From the NCBI GenBank assembly GCA_036337035.1, contig JAYZFC010000002.1, forward strand, positions 124,001 to 188,000: DNA of 64,000 nucleotides, given 5' to 3'. The position numbers and the translations under genes were made by a program. The DNA comes from TMED78 sp036337035. Lineage in GTDB: Bacteria; Pseudomonadota; Gammaproteobacteria; Steroidobacterales; Rariloculaceae. The notes beneath the pieces are model-generated. The model made no database searches. It was not told where the DNA came from and saw only the letters and a list, made by a program, of their open reading frames with translations. Shown here piece after piece: positions 35,159 through 44,054 of the stretch (the first letter of the stretch is position 1; each line of letters opens with the position of its first letter).

Positions 35159-36043
35159 TTAATGACTTAGGCTCTGATAAAGAAGCCTATTGAAATTCTC
35201 TGGATTCATAAAGCCACCACCATAAATTTCATCAAACTCAGAAGTAGCTCCTGCAGCTATAGCTTGATCTTCAGACAGGCCTTGATCAATTAGATTTTGC
35301 ATATTAGCTCTTGCTACCTTAAGCATGTCTAACCAAACACCTAGTCCCTTAGCATCTGACAGAGATCCATGACCTGGAATTATCCTAGTATCTTTATCTG
35401 CTAATGATAATGCTTGATAGCCTGCTGATATTATCCCATTTATATCTCCCCCACTACCAACATCAATAAACGGATAATATCCATTAAAAAAATTATCTCC
35501 CATATGAATAATATTAGCTTCTTCAAAATGTAGAATAGAGTCTCCATCAGTATGGGCTGGAGCAACATGGATCACTCTAATTGTGTCAGCGTTCCAGTGG
35601 AAAGTTAATTCATCAGTAAAAGTTACAACTGGAAGAGAGGCATCTGATGAGGCGGGTATAGTTTGATTAAATATGGCCCTAAATTGATCAGTACTCATTC
35701 TTTCCCTAACATTCTCATGGGCAATAATTAATGCACCTTGCTCACCCATAGCCTCATTACCTCCAGTGTGATCTCCATGATAATGAGTATTAACTAAAAA
35801 TTTTATCTCTCCATCATCAATATCAGCTACAGCAGATAATATTTTTTCACTTAGAGGTGCATATTGATCATCAATCATAAAAATACCATCATCTCCAACA
35901 CTTACTCCAATATTGCCTCCAGCTCCAATCAACATATAAACACCGTTAGATATATGAACAGTTTGTATCTGAACTTGTGAAAAATCTTGTGCTAAGGCAT
36001 TAGTAAAGAAAATTAATAATAATAATCTAAATATATTTTTCAT
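35159..36043 (-). CDS. Exported metallo-beta-lactamase-fold hydrolase
   Basis: A 294-residue protein with a signal peptide (LLIFFTNALA) and an MBL fold. Zinc residues are in NTHYHGDHTGG, the His in VAPAHTDGDSILHF, the IHMGDNFFN aspartate, and IIPGHGS. The pattern is that of quinoprotein-relay/SoxH-like and related exported MBL proteins; activity is unknown. The ATG at 36043 is taken; a GTG at 36052 overlapping the upstream gene is possible. It is last in the run that starts with the molybdenum hydroxylase. Confidence 0.88.
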   Translation of the reverse strand: MKNIFRLLLLIFFTNALAQDFSQVQIQTVHISNGVYMLIGAGGNIGVSVGDDGIFMIDDQYAPLSEKILSAVADIDDGEIKFLVNTHYHGDHTGGNEAMGEQGALIIAHENVRERMSTDQFRAIFNQTIPASSDASLPVVTFTDELTFHWNADTIRVIHVAPAHTDGDSILHFEEANIIHMGDNFFNGYYPFIDVGSGGDINGIISAGYQALSLADKDTRIIPGHGSLSDAKGLGVWLDMLKVARANMQNLIDQGLSEDQAIAAGATSEFDEIYGGGFMNPENFNRLLYQSLSH

Positions 36044-36048
36044 CGTTA

Positions 36049-36444
36049 TCACTTACTCCTTAATATCTCATCAATAATAAATAAATCAGTTAGTAAAGCT
36101 CTCAAATGAATAGAAGCATTAACATTGTCTATTAGCTGAGAACTTATTCCATCTTTCTCTATCAACAGACTAACTAAACCTTGAGTAACCTTAATATCTT
36201 GACCAAACGCTAATAAAAAATCATCACTAGAAGCACTAGTGCTATCAAATAGATCCTTGACAACTAAATCAAGGCCATTTAATGCTTTCTGCATTTTTAG
36301 CAAAAAATCTCTTAAATCAGAAGAAGAACCATCCTTACTATCTGACTCTTTACCTTGCGCCGCATATGCGAGCATATATTCATAGCAAGACTCTATTGCA
36401 TCAATACGAACTTCTAAATTATTACTTTCATTATTATTTTTCAT
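36049..36444 (-). CDS. Hypothetical helical protein (131 aa)
   Basis: No family recognised. The protein is short, mainly helical by composition, with a polar N-terminus and no signal peptide or membrane helix. It has one cysteine, in AIESCYEYMLAYAAQG. Its gene lies 26 bases after the cytochrome b gene and just before the exported MBL gene, on the same strand, which suggests a part in that operon's redox or maturation functions. No more can be said from sequence. Confidence 0.68.
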   Translation of the reverse strand: MKNNNESNNLEVRIDAIESCYEYMLAYAAQGKESDSKDGSSSDLRDFLLKMQKALNGLDLVVKDLFDSTSASSDDFLLAFGQDIKVTQGLVSLLIEKDGISSQLIDNVNASIHLRALLTDLFIIDEILRSK

Positions 36445-36470
36445 ATTTTATTAGTTAGTTATCTTTTTAG

Positions 36471-37118
36471 CTAATCATCTAATTTCCATTGGTTTTTATC
36501 ATAATATTTTTCATATTCATCTTTCGTGATTAAGCCAGTTATCATAGATCTCAATAATCTTATTCTGACAACACCAAAATATACATGAATTATGACTAAA
36601 GTTATCAGAAATAAAGCGCCGATATCATGAAAAGTATATATCAATCCCCATAACTCTTCTGAAAAATAATATAAATTACTACTCCAAAAAGGAGAATCAA
36701 TCTTTATCATCATAAGTATTCCAGTCACTATGGTGATTAAAATAAATAAAGTAAAAGCATGATGAACTAATTTAGCTGATAAAGAATATTTTCCAGATTT
36801 ATTATTTAGAATCTTCAATGATGTAAAAAATAATAAGAAGCTTTTAATAAGATTAGCTAATTCTTCTTTACTTATAAACATTGATTTTATTTTTTGAAAA
36901 AATATTACTCTCAAAATATGAAATATAATAAGAACAAGCAATACCAAACCTGTAAACCAATGGATAAACAACCAGGAAAAATTAAATCCTAAAATTGGTA
37001 AAAAACCAGTAATAAGCAAAATAAGAGTACAGATAGCAAATAACCAATGAAGAGCTCTATCAATGAGGCTATGCTTTATAATCAAATGATCAGATATATT
37101 GGCGTTTTTTTTTGACAC
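36471..37118 (-). CDS. Membrane cytochrome b (formate dehydrogenase gamma / b561 type)
   Basis: A 215-residue four-helix membrane protein. Candidate haem histidines are in ALHWLFAIC (helix 1), WLFIHWFTGL (helix 2), KLVHHAFTLF and YTFHDIGALF/IHVYFG (helices 3-4). The start is a GTG at 37118, preceded by a weak GGA site. It lies directly downstream of the small 48-residue protein and the molybdenum hydroxylase genes, so it is the likely route by which that periplasmic enzyme passes electrons to the quinone pool. Confidence 0.85.
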   Translation of the reverse strand: MSKKNANISDHLIIKHSLIDRALHWLFAICTLILLITGFLPILGFNFSWLFIHWFTGLVLLVLIIFHILRVIFFQKIKSMFISKEELANLIKSFLLFFTSLKILNNKSGKYSLSAKLVHHAFTLFILITIVTGILMMIKIDSPFWSSNLYYFSEELWGLIYTFHDIGALFLITLVIIHVYFGVVRIRLLRSMITGLITKDEYEKYYDKNQWKLDD

Positions 37119-37133
37119 ACGATTTCCAAAAAA

Positions 37134-37280
37134 CTATCTTTTCTTTAATAGCCAATTAAAAAAAGCGTGGATTATAATAACAGCTACAGCAAAGAAAAAG
37201 AAAATCGGTATCAAGTCCCAAGATGCTCCTTGAATTATTTTTTGACCCCATATGTTATTACTAAAACGTAAGACTTCCAT
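37134..37280 (-). CDS. Small single-helix membrane protein (48 aa)
   Basis: An ATG at 37280 opens a 48-residue frame with a polar N-half (WGQKIIQGASWDLIP) and one membrane helix rich in Phe/Val/Ile, ending NWLLKKR (positive inside). It fits neatly in the gap between the FAD subunit gene and the cytochrome b gene, with short spacers, and otherwise this gap would be unexplained. It may be an accessory subunit of the cytochrome b. No homologue is recognised. Confidence 0.6.
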   Translation of the reverse strand: MEVLRFSNNIWGQKIIQGASWDLIPIFFFFAVAVIIIHAFFNWLLKKR

Positions 37281-37290
37281 TAAAATATAG

Positions 37291-38280
37291 TTACGCGTCT
37301 CTTATAGATCTTTTTACAAGATTTTCTAAAAGCGGAATTTTAAAATGATTATAGTTAAGAGGGGTTGCTCCTCTTATTGCAGCTTGGCCCGCTAAGCTAG
37401 CAGTATCTTCATTTTTTGGGCTTCCTTTCACTACCTGCTCAACAACAGATAATCTTCTTGGTGTGCACTGAACAGCGCCTGCAACAATACGAATATCAAT
37501 AATTGTATCATTCTCAATTATCATTGCTGTAGCTATATTAACAAGGGAAAAATCCCAGGTATTTCTATCAGATACTTTTTCAAAATAAAAAGTGGCGCCA
37601 GACCAAGTGGAGGGAATAATAACTTTAGTCAATATTTCACCAGGCTCAATAATAGTCATTCTCTCTATATCTATATCTGGACCAATAAAAAATTCTTCAG
37701 CAGGAACTTCTCTCTCTCCACTGGCGCCTCTAATAACCATCAATGCATCAAGCGCAACCATTGAAGAAGCTGTATCTGATGGCGTTACAGCTACACAGCG
37801 ATCCGCCCCCCAAAGACAATGTTCTCTATTTTGGCCTTGTGGAGTATCTGCATAGCAAGAACTGCCACCAGCTCTATAACAATCTACTCCATAACGATAA
37901 TACCAACATCTTGCATCTTGATTTAAATTTCCACCTATAGTTCCAGTATTTCTGATTTGTGGACTAGCTACCTTTCTCGCAGAGTCACTTAATAGAGAGA
38001 AATTATTTTTTATTACTGGGCTCGATGCAATCTCAGCTAAAGAAGTTAGTGCACCAATTTCGACTCCCCTATTGGTCTCAGTAATACCTTTCAACTCATT
38101 GATCCCATTTAAATCAATTAAATTAGGTGAATATTTAGCTCGGTCCTTAAACCAAGAAAATGTATCGTGACCTCCAGCTAATATCCATCCATCTCCTTTA
38201 AACTTATCTAAAAGATTAACAGCATCATCCAAATTATCAGGCTGGAATAACTCAAAATTTTGCATCATATCTTTTGGCAT
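37291..38280 (-). CDS. Molybdenum hydroxylase FAD-binding subunit
   Basis: The 329-residue medium subunit of a xanthine dehydrogenase/aldehyde oxidase-type enzyme. The FAD contacts are LAGGHDTFSW and IGALTSLAEIA, with RNTGTIGGNLNQD following. An insert right after this (CWYYRYGVDCYRAGGSSC plus two later cysteines, EHCLWGADRC) gives five cysteines, a pattern like the [4Fe-4S]-carrying medium subunits of PaoB and 4-hydroxybenzoyl-CoA reductase. No signal peptide is seen, so export would be by hitch-hiking with the Tat-tagged small subunit. Start overlaps the small-subunit stop. Confidence 0.92.
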   Translation of the reverse strand: MPKDMMQNFELFQPDNLDDAVNLLDKFKGDGWILAGGHDTFSWFKDRAKYSPNLIDLNGINELKGITETNRGVEIGALTSLAEIASSPVIKNNFSLLSDSARKVASPQIRNTGTIGGNLNQDARCWYYRYGVDCYRAGGSSCYADTPQGQNREHCLWGADRCVAVTPSDTASSMVALDALMVIRGASGEREVPAEEFFIGPDIDIERMTIIEPGEILTKVIIPSTWSGATFYFEKVSDRNTWDFSLVNIATAMIIENDTIIDIRIVAGAVQCTPRRLSVVEQVVKGSPKNEDTASLAGQAAIRGATPLNYNHFKIPLLENLVKRSIRDA

Positions 38281-38897
38281 TAACTTACCTCTGAAGCTTT
38301 CATAACTGAATTTAAATAATGATCATATGCCCCACATCTACATAAATTTCCTGACATTGCTTGACGCGCCTCATCTCTTGATGGATGAGGGTTTGACTCA
38401 AGTAGAGCAACTGCTGACATAACTTGTCCTGGAGTGCAAAAACCACACTGAGGTCCAAGCTCATCAATCATTGCTTGCTGCACAGGATGGAGTTCGCCAT
38501 TGGGTCCTTGTAATCCTTCTATAGAAGTAACTTGTCTGTCTTTTACAGAATGAGTAAGTGTAGAACAAGAATAATTTGGCACACCATCAATTAGTAAGGT
38601 ACAAGCACCACACTCTCCTCTATCACAGCCTAACTTAGTTCCAGTTAAGCCTAACTTATATCTTAAAGTCATGGCTAGAGTTTCGTTAGGAAGAACATCA
38701 ACCCTTCTAACCTGCCCATTAACATTTAGAGAAATTAACCTTTCTACCGATCCTAAAACAGACTGATCCGATGAACACCCAGCTAAACTAAAAACATAAC
38801 CACTTGATGATATTGCTGTTCCAGAAGCTATAACCCCTTTAATAAATGTTCTTCTAGATGATCGAATTACTTCTAAATTTTTATTTTCTTCAAGCAT
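38280..38897 (-). CDS. Molybdenum hydroxylase 2Fe-2S subunit with Tat signal
   Basis: A small iron-sulfur subunit with two [2Fe-2S] sites: the ferredoxin-type CDRGECGACTLLIDG with a later Cys, and the helical CGFCTPGQVM plus LCRCGAY. The N-terminus has a twin-arginine motif SRRTFIKG (residues 14-21) before a hydrophobic stretch ending at AGC, so the enzyme is exported folded and may be lipid-linked through that Cys. The ATG at 38897 is chosen; a TTG at 38912 would add five residues. Its gene is between those of the large and FAD subunits. Confidence 0.92.
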   Translation of the reverse strand: MLEENKNLEVIRSSRRTFIKGVIASGTAISSSGYVFSLAGCSSDQSVLGSVERLISLNVNGQVRRVDVLPNETLAMTLRYKLGLTGTKLGCDRGECGACTLLIDGVPNYSCSTLTHSVKDRQVTSIEGLQGPNGELHPVQQAMIDELGPQCGFCTPGQVMSAVALLESNPHPSRDEARQAMSGNLCRCGAYDHYLNSVMKASEVS

Positions 38898-38918
38898 ATA
38901 ATTAATATCCAATCTAAA

Positions 38919-41321
38919 TTAAGCAGTATTTACATCTAGAGGACTATGGGACTGTCCTCGCCCAGAAACAACATTAACAATCATGTCGGGTGTTATCGGA
39001 ACACGATTAAAATAATGTCCGCCTAGTGCATCTGAAATAGCACAAACTAAGGCAGCGGCGGCACAACCTTGTACTGGCTCACCCATACCTTTAGCTCCAA
39101 CGGGATTTTGAGGATCAGGAATCTCAGCAGCTGCAGTCTTCATCACAGAAGGGACATCCAAATAACTTGCAGGTTTATGATCTAAAAATCCTAGGTTCCC
39201 GGGCAGTCCATTCTGGGGATCATATATATGCTTCTCAAAAGCTGCTAAACCAAACCCCTGAACTGCTCCGCCACTTATTTGTGTTGATAATCCTTTTGGA
39301 TGTAAAACAGTTCCGCAATCAGAAACTCCCAGATAATCTATAATTTCAAACTTGCCAGTTTCAATATCTAATTCTATTTCAATAAAACCAACTGCTATTC
39401 CAGCAACCAATCCATTTCGATACAGATTATCTTTAGATACGCCGATTAAACCAGTTCCTGCCAAACTTGAAACTGAGGATTTGGTAATAGGATGTAAATC
39501 CTCTGGTGAATCATACCCAGAATACTTGCCACCAATCTCAATAGCTCTTTTTGCTATGTCTGAAAATGTCATTCTTTTCGTTGGCTCTAGAATTAAAAAT
39601 ACCTCTTCGCCTGCAATATCATAATCTTCTTCCGAACCTCCCATATCAAGAGCTGCTATTTCTTTTATTTTTTGGAGAGCATCAATTGCAGCAACATAAC
39701 TTTGGCGAGTCGTAGTAAAAGAGGTATTACTTCCACTTTGAGTTGGGCTCCATGCAAGATGTTTTCTGCTGTCTCCTCTAACAACAACACAGTTATCCCA
39801 ATTATATTTCAATACCTCTGCTGCCACTCTTGAAGTTGATGTATGAGAATAAGTACCTAGGTTTCCGACTCCACTATGAATATGTAACTTACCATCAGGG
39901 GTAATCCTGATTAAGCCATCATAACCATTTCTACCGGCTGGATGAAAACCCTGGCCAATGCCAACGCCTCGAACTTTTGATCCATTTTTTTGTCCACTTC
40001 TTTGCTTCATTTCATTCCACATAGATAAGCCTTTATCTAAACATTCTCTCTGATAAGCGCTTGTAACAGGACCTTGATTTGCATAATATTTGGCATCATT
40101 ATCAGCGGCATTAACCCTTCTAATCTCAATACGATCAATATTAAGTTCCTTTGCAGCCTTATCAATTAGAGGCTCAACTGCAGCTGCAATTTGATTTTCT
40201 CCAGGTCCTCTCATAGCTGCTCTTGGTGGTGTATTTGTTTCAACAGGTACTGCTTGCATTCGTAATGCTTCAGGCTGATATAACAAAGAAACCGCTGAAG
40301 CTGCAGCATCAAAATCATCAAAACCTCTATATGGACCATTTTCTTGGACAACATAAAGATCAGCGGCCATCATTCTTCCATCATTTCGAAATCCTAGTTT
40401 TACTCTTCCTTGAAAGCCTGGTCTTGCCCTGCCAATATAAAATTCTTCTGCTCGACTAATGCGCATCATTACCGGTCTTTGAATTTTTTTTGCCATAAAT
40501 GCAGGAATAGCCATAGTAGAATAGGGAGCTGCCTTTGAGCCAAATCCCCCGCCACAAAATTCGCCTATATAAACTAAATTCTCAATCTTTATTCCTAAAA
40601 AATTTGCTAGGCCTGGCATAATAGCTGACTGACTTTGAGTGGAGCCATAGATATAACATTTATTATTCTCCCAATTAGCCATAGTCGTTCTGGGCTCCAT
40701 ACATAAATGTGAATTACCAGCTGTAACAAAAGTCTCATCAATCACTAAATCAGAAGAATTAAACGCAGATTGTAAATCTCCAAAACTCCATGATTCTGTT
40801 GGCTCACCCATCGGTAAAGTATTTTCATCGACGCTTACAAAATCTCTTGCTGTCCACTTATGTGAAGCAATAGAGCGAGGATTTGCAAACTTCATTATAT
40901 TTCCATCAGATCTTGCGTCAGGACCTCCAGGGTATAAGCTTTCAAGTGGATCTAATGTAAATGGCAATACATCATAATTAATTTGAATACTATCTATTGC
41001 ATCCTGAGCAATAGCTTCACTGGTTGCAGCTACTGCAAGTATTGGGTCACCTACATATAAAGGTTCATTAGTTAAAATTGGTTCAACTACATTGTTCTGT
41101 TCAGGAACTTCGTCAGCAGTTAGAACGCCCAAAACACCTTCCATAGCTAAGGCTTCAGAATAATTTATATTAGAAATCTTTGCATGAGGAACTGGGCTAG
41201 TAAGTAAGCGACAAAAAACCATCCCCTCAAGTCGAAAGTCTTCAGCATATTTAGCCTTACCAGTTACCTTTGCACGGATATCAGGTGGAATAAAGTCTTT
41301 TCCAATTATTTTATATGACAT
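38919..41321 (-). CDS. Molybdenum hydroxylase large (molybdopterin-binding) subunit
   Basis: An 800-residue large subunit of the xanthine dehydrogenase family. Recognisable segments are the N-terminal VTGKAKYAEDF, the cofactor regions GGGFGSKA and AMRGPGENQ, and GAKGMGEPVQGCAAAALVCAI near the end, which carries the catalytic glutamate. No signal peptide is seen, consistent with co-export via the Tat-tagged small subunit. The substrate, an aldehyde or N-heterocycle, cannot be determined. First gene of the leftward operon, 162 bases from the divergent nitroreductase gene. Confidence 0.93.
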   Translation of the reverse strand: MSYKIIGKDFIPPDIRAKVTGKAKYAEDFRLEGMVFCRLLTSPVPHAKISNINYSEALAMEGVLGVLTADEVPEQNNVVEPILTNEPLYVGDPILAVAATSEAIAQDAIDSIQINYDVLPFTLDPLESLYPGGPDARSDGNIMKFANPRSIASHKWTARDFVSVDENTLPMGEPTESWSFGDLQSAFNSSDLVIDETFVTAGNSHLCMEPRTTMANWENNKCYIYGSTQSQSAIMPGLANFLGIKIENLVYIGEFCGGGFGSKAAPYSTMAIPAFMAKKIQRPVMMRISRAEEFYIGRARPGFQGRVKLGFRNDGRMMAADLYVVQENGPYRGFDDFDAAASAVSLLYQPEALRMQAVPVETNTPPRAAMRGPGENQIAAAVEPLIDKAAKELNIDRIEIRRVNAADNDAKYYANQGPVTSAYQRECLDKGLSMWNEMKQRSGQKNGSKVRGVGIGQGFHPAGRNGYDGLIRITPDGKLHIHSGVGNLGTYSHTSTSRVAAEVLKYNWDNCVVVRGDSRKHLAWSPTQSGSNTSFTTTRQSYVAAIDALQKIKEIAALDMGGSEEDYDIAGEEVFLILEPTKRMTFSDIAKRAIEIGGKYSGYDSPEDLHPITKSSVSSLAGTGLIGVSKDNLYRNGLVAGIAVGFIEIELDIETGKFEIIDYLGVSDCGTVLHPKGLSTQISGGAVQGFGLAAFEKHIYDPQNGLPGNLGFLDHKPASYLDVPSVMKTAAAEIPDPQNPVGAKGMGEPVQGCAAAALVCAISDALGGHYFNRVPITPDMIVNVVSGRGQSHSPLDVNTA

Positions 41322-41483
41322 GATTGAATCCCTAGTTCTATATATTATTCTACATAAATTTTATTTTCTGTCTTGCTTAATTGGCAAATTAGAATAAATA
41401 TCCAATACAATATAACCAACAAAATACTGTTTTTTCATCATTTTGTTTAATATTATTATAGTAATTTAATAGAATTAACTATT

Positions 41484-42065
41484 ATGGAAAATTCAACTAT
41501 AAACAGCCTATTATCTAGAAGATCCGTGTTAGCAAAAAATCTTTGCGAACCAGGTCCAAAAGATGAAGAATTAGAGTTAATACTAAAAGCAGCAATAAGG
41601 GTTCCTGACCATGGCAGAATCGAACCTTGGAGGATTCAAATTTTACATAAGAATTCTCAATTAAAATTAGGCTCAATAATAGGAAAAATTTTTAAAAAAA
41701 ATAATCCTGATGCGAGTGAAAAAAGGATACAGGTAGAAATTGATAAACCATCTTTAGCGCCTTTACTATTAATTATCACCTCATATCCAGATAAAACTCG
41801 ATTCGAAAAAATCCCTGAGATAGAACAAAAGCTGTCTTCGGCAGCAGTTTGTCAAAATATCTTAATAGCATCTTATGCTCTTAATTATGGAGCCCAATGG
41901 CTTACAGGATGGGCTACTTACTCAAAAGAAGTTAAGGAGGCTCTTGGGCATCATAAGTCCATTGATATAGTTGGATTTATACACATAGGCACACCCGATA
42001 AATTACCTAATGAAAGAAAAAGACCGGAATTTGATTCAATCATCAGCAAATGGCAAGATATATAA
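41484..42065 (+). CDS. Nitroreductase-family FMN protein
   Basis: A 193-residue flavoprotein resembling YdjA-type minimal nitroreductases. Family marks are LLSRRSVLAKNL, the AAIRVPDHGRIEPWRI segment, SAAVCQNILIASYALNYGAQWLTG and HIGTPDKLPNERKRPEF. It reduces nitro or quinone compounds using NAD(P)H in members that have been studied. It is divergent from the molybdenum hydroxylase operon and followed 27 bases later by an MBL-fold gene on the same strand. Confidence 0.9.
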   Translation: MENSTINSLLSRRSVLAKNLCEPGPKDEELELILKAAIRVPDHGRIEPWRIQILHKNSQLKLGSIIGKIFKKNNPDASEKRIQVEIDKPSLAPLLLIITSYPDKTRFEKIPEIEQKLSSAAVCQNILIASYALNYGAQWLTGWATYSKEVKEALGHHKSIDIVGFIHIGTPDKLPNERKRPEFDSIISKWQDI

Positions 42066-42092
42066 TCTTTAACTAGATCTAGGATATTTAAT

Positions 42093-42944
42093 ATGTTTTC
42101 GAAAATATTTAATTCTCTTATTTTACTAGCTGTTGTTTCTAATATTGCCTCAGGACAACCAGAACCAAGAATCAACCCAAGAAATGATTTAAGCCTTATG
42201 GCGAAAGAGCCTTTTCAAGTGTTTGATAATCTTTTTTTTGTTGGTCAAGGAGAAGTAGCTAGCTATGTTATAGAGACTAGTGATGGTTTAATTTTGATAG
42301 ATACAATGTGGGATAATGATGGCTATACAGAATACTTACTAGATAACATAATAAAAGTCGGTCTAGAACCAAAAAATATAAAATATGTTCTGATATTGCA
42401 AGGTCATAGAGACCATTATGGAGGTGCTCCTGCTTTACAAAAAATTCTTCATGCTCAATTTGGTGCAGCAGAGGAAGACTGGCTAATGATTGAAAAAGAT
42501 TTTGGAGAATATGCACCTACAAGAGATTTTGTTATCAAAGAAGGGGATGAGTTAACGCTTGGAAATACAACGCTTGCTTTTGAAATTACTCCTGGACACA
42601 CACCTGGTACGGTGTCTATTAGATTTTCTGTTTTTGATAATGGAAAAGAGCATAAAGCCTATCTTCATGGAGGGCCTGCTTTGAGAACAGATGATCTCGA
42701 TATTATGCGAGAGTTTTTAGCTGACCTTGAAAGAATAAAGTTAATTCCAGAGATAGAGGTACAGATCAGCAATCACTATGATATTCATGCGAGTACTTCT
42801 GATGATTTATTTGGCCGAGCAGAAAAACTAAAAAATAGAAAATCTGATGAACCTCATCCATGGGTAGCACCAGATGAATTTCAACTATGGTTAGATGAAT
42901 TAATTCTTGATACAAAAAATAGAATTTCAGATAGCTCTAACTAA
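42093..42944 (+). CDS. Exported MBL-fold hydrolase, class B3-like, with Gln at the first zinc position
   Basis: A 283-residue protein with a signal peptide (LLAVVSNIASGQ) and the MBL fold resembling class B3 beta-lactamases: DGLILIDTMWD, QGHRDHYGG, and TPGHTPGTVSI. The HxHxDH motif starts with Gln rather than His, as in GOB-type B3 enzymes. NHYDIHA near the C-terminus is a possible later ligand. Whether it hydrolyses beta-lactams is unknown; most such proteins have other substrates. It overlaps the convergent esterase gene end by a few bases. Confidence 0.85.
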   Translation: MFSKIFNSLILLAVVSNIASGQPEPRINPRNDLSLMAKEPFQVFDNLFFVGQGEVASYVIETSDGLILIDTMWDNDGYTEYLLDNIIKVGLEPKNIKYVLILQGHRDHYGGAPALQKILHAQFGAAEEDWLMIEKDFGEYAPTRDFVIKEGDELTLGNTTLAFEITPGHTPGTVSIRFSVFDNGKEHKAYLHGGPALRTDDLDIMREFLADLERIKLIPEIEVQISNHYDIHASTSDDLFGRAEKLKNRKSDEPHPWVAPDEFQLWLDELILDTKNRISDSSN

Positions 42945-44043
42945 GCGCTTTTAACAAATAAGGAATACTTATATCGAGTCTATAATCTATTCCCGAGTGT
43001 GTACCATCAAACTCTTCATAGATATGCGGTATCTTAAGATGCTGCATTTTTTTTGACAGGATCCTTGTTCCATAATGAATGTGGTACTGATCTTTCCAGC
43101 CACAATCAATGAAAATACCTCTAAGTTTTTTTAGATTATGTTTATACTGATTTACAAGGTTTATAGGATCATGTTTTAACCATTGCTTCCAACGCATAGG
43201 TATTATTTCACCAGTCTCTAAGTTGAATGGTAATCTAAAATTATTAGCCACAGAAATATCTGGATCATAAGTAGCAGCCATTGCTAAATTCATCAAACAA
43301 TGCAAATCATCAGAAGTTAGTTTTTGTTTTTTCCATACATGCTTTAGAAAACTCTTTACTCTGCCATCATCTATTCCATCTAGTAAAATATTTGATTTAG
43401 AGTTTAAATTGATTCTTCCATTGCTCCTCTTTCTTCCTGTAAAGTTACCTAAATGAGTAAGTGTTTTTGGCCACTCAGATCTATAAACAAAATCAAAATA
43501 GGAATCCCCAGAATGATTTGCTATTGCGCCCCAATAACGAGAATATTTCATACCATGAATCATTGCTCCATAGCCTCCTGACGACTTACCGAAACAACCG
43601 CGATGGTCTCTTGAAGCTTTTGTTCTAAATTCTTTATCAATTAATGGGATTAGTTCTTTAGTCAAATAATCAGCATACGGCCCAATTGCTGGTGAATTAA
43701 CATACTGATTTCCACCTAAAGAAGTAAAACAATCTGGAAAAACAATAATAAAAGGCTCTAATTTTTTCTCATGCAATAAGCGAGCTGCTCTTTCTGGAAT
43801 ATTTTCATCAAAATTTTTCCAGTTTGTATGAGACTTTCCCGAACCAGCATAACCAGCTAAATCAAACAAGACAGGAAATCTCTTTCCCATCTTAATGCCC
43901 TTTGACTGATCATATTGAGGAGGAAGCCAAACATCTATCTGTCTAGAACTAGGATCACCTAAAGGATTCTCTGACAAAAGTTTTGAATCAAACTCTATAG
44001 ATATAGTCCTACCTGATGATTTAATAAAATTCTTCTTAGCCAT
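42937..44043 (-). CDS. Putative esterase, alpha/beta-hydrolase fold (esterase D-like)
   Basis: A 368-residue protein of the putative-esterase family that includes esterase D, Fes and antigen 85. The nucleophile elbow is GKSSGGYG, acids lie in the FPDCFTSLGG and FIDCGWKDQY regions, and a late histidine is in FDGTHSGIDY. No signal peptide is seen, so it is cytoplasmic. The substrate is unknown. It is followed upstream on the same strand by the HbpS-like gene (12 bases), suggesting one transcript. Confidence 0.86.
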   Translation of the reverse strand: MAKKNFIKSSGRTISIEFDSKLLSENPLGDPSSRQIDVWLPPQYDQSKGIKMGKRFPVLFDLAGYAGSGKSHTNWKNFDENIPERAARLLHEKKLEPFIIVFPDCFTSLGGNQYVNSPAIGPYADYLTKELIPLIDKEFRTKASRDHRGCFGKSSGGYGAMIHGMKYSRYWGAIANHSGDSYFDFVYRSEWPKTLTHLGNFTGRKRSNGRINLNSKSNILLDGIDDGRVKSFLKHVWKKQKLTSDDLHCLMNLAMAATYDPDISVANNFRLPFNLETGEIIPMRWKQWLKHDPINLVNQYKHNLKKLRGIFIDCGWKDQYHIHYGTRILSKKMQHLKIPHIYEEFDGTHSGIDYRLDISIPYLLKALS

Positions 44044-44054
44044 TTCTCAAAAAA

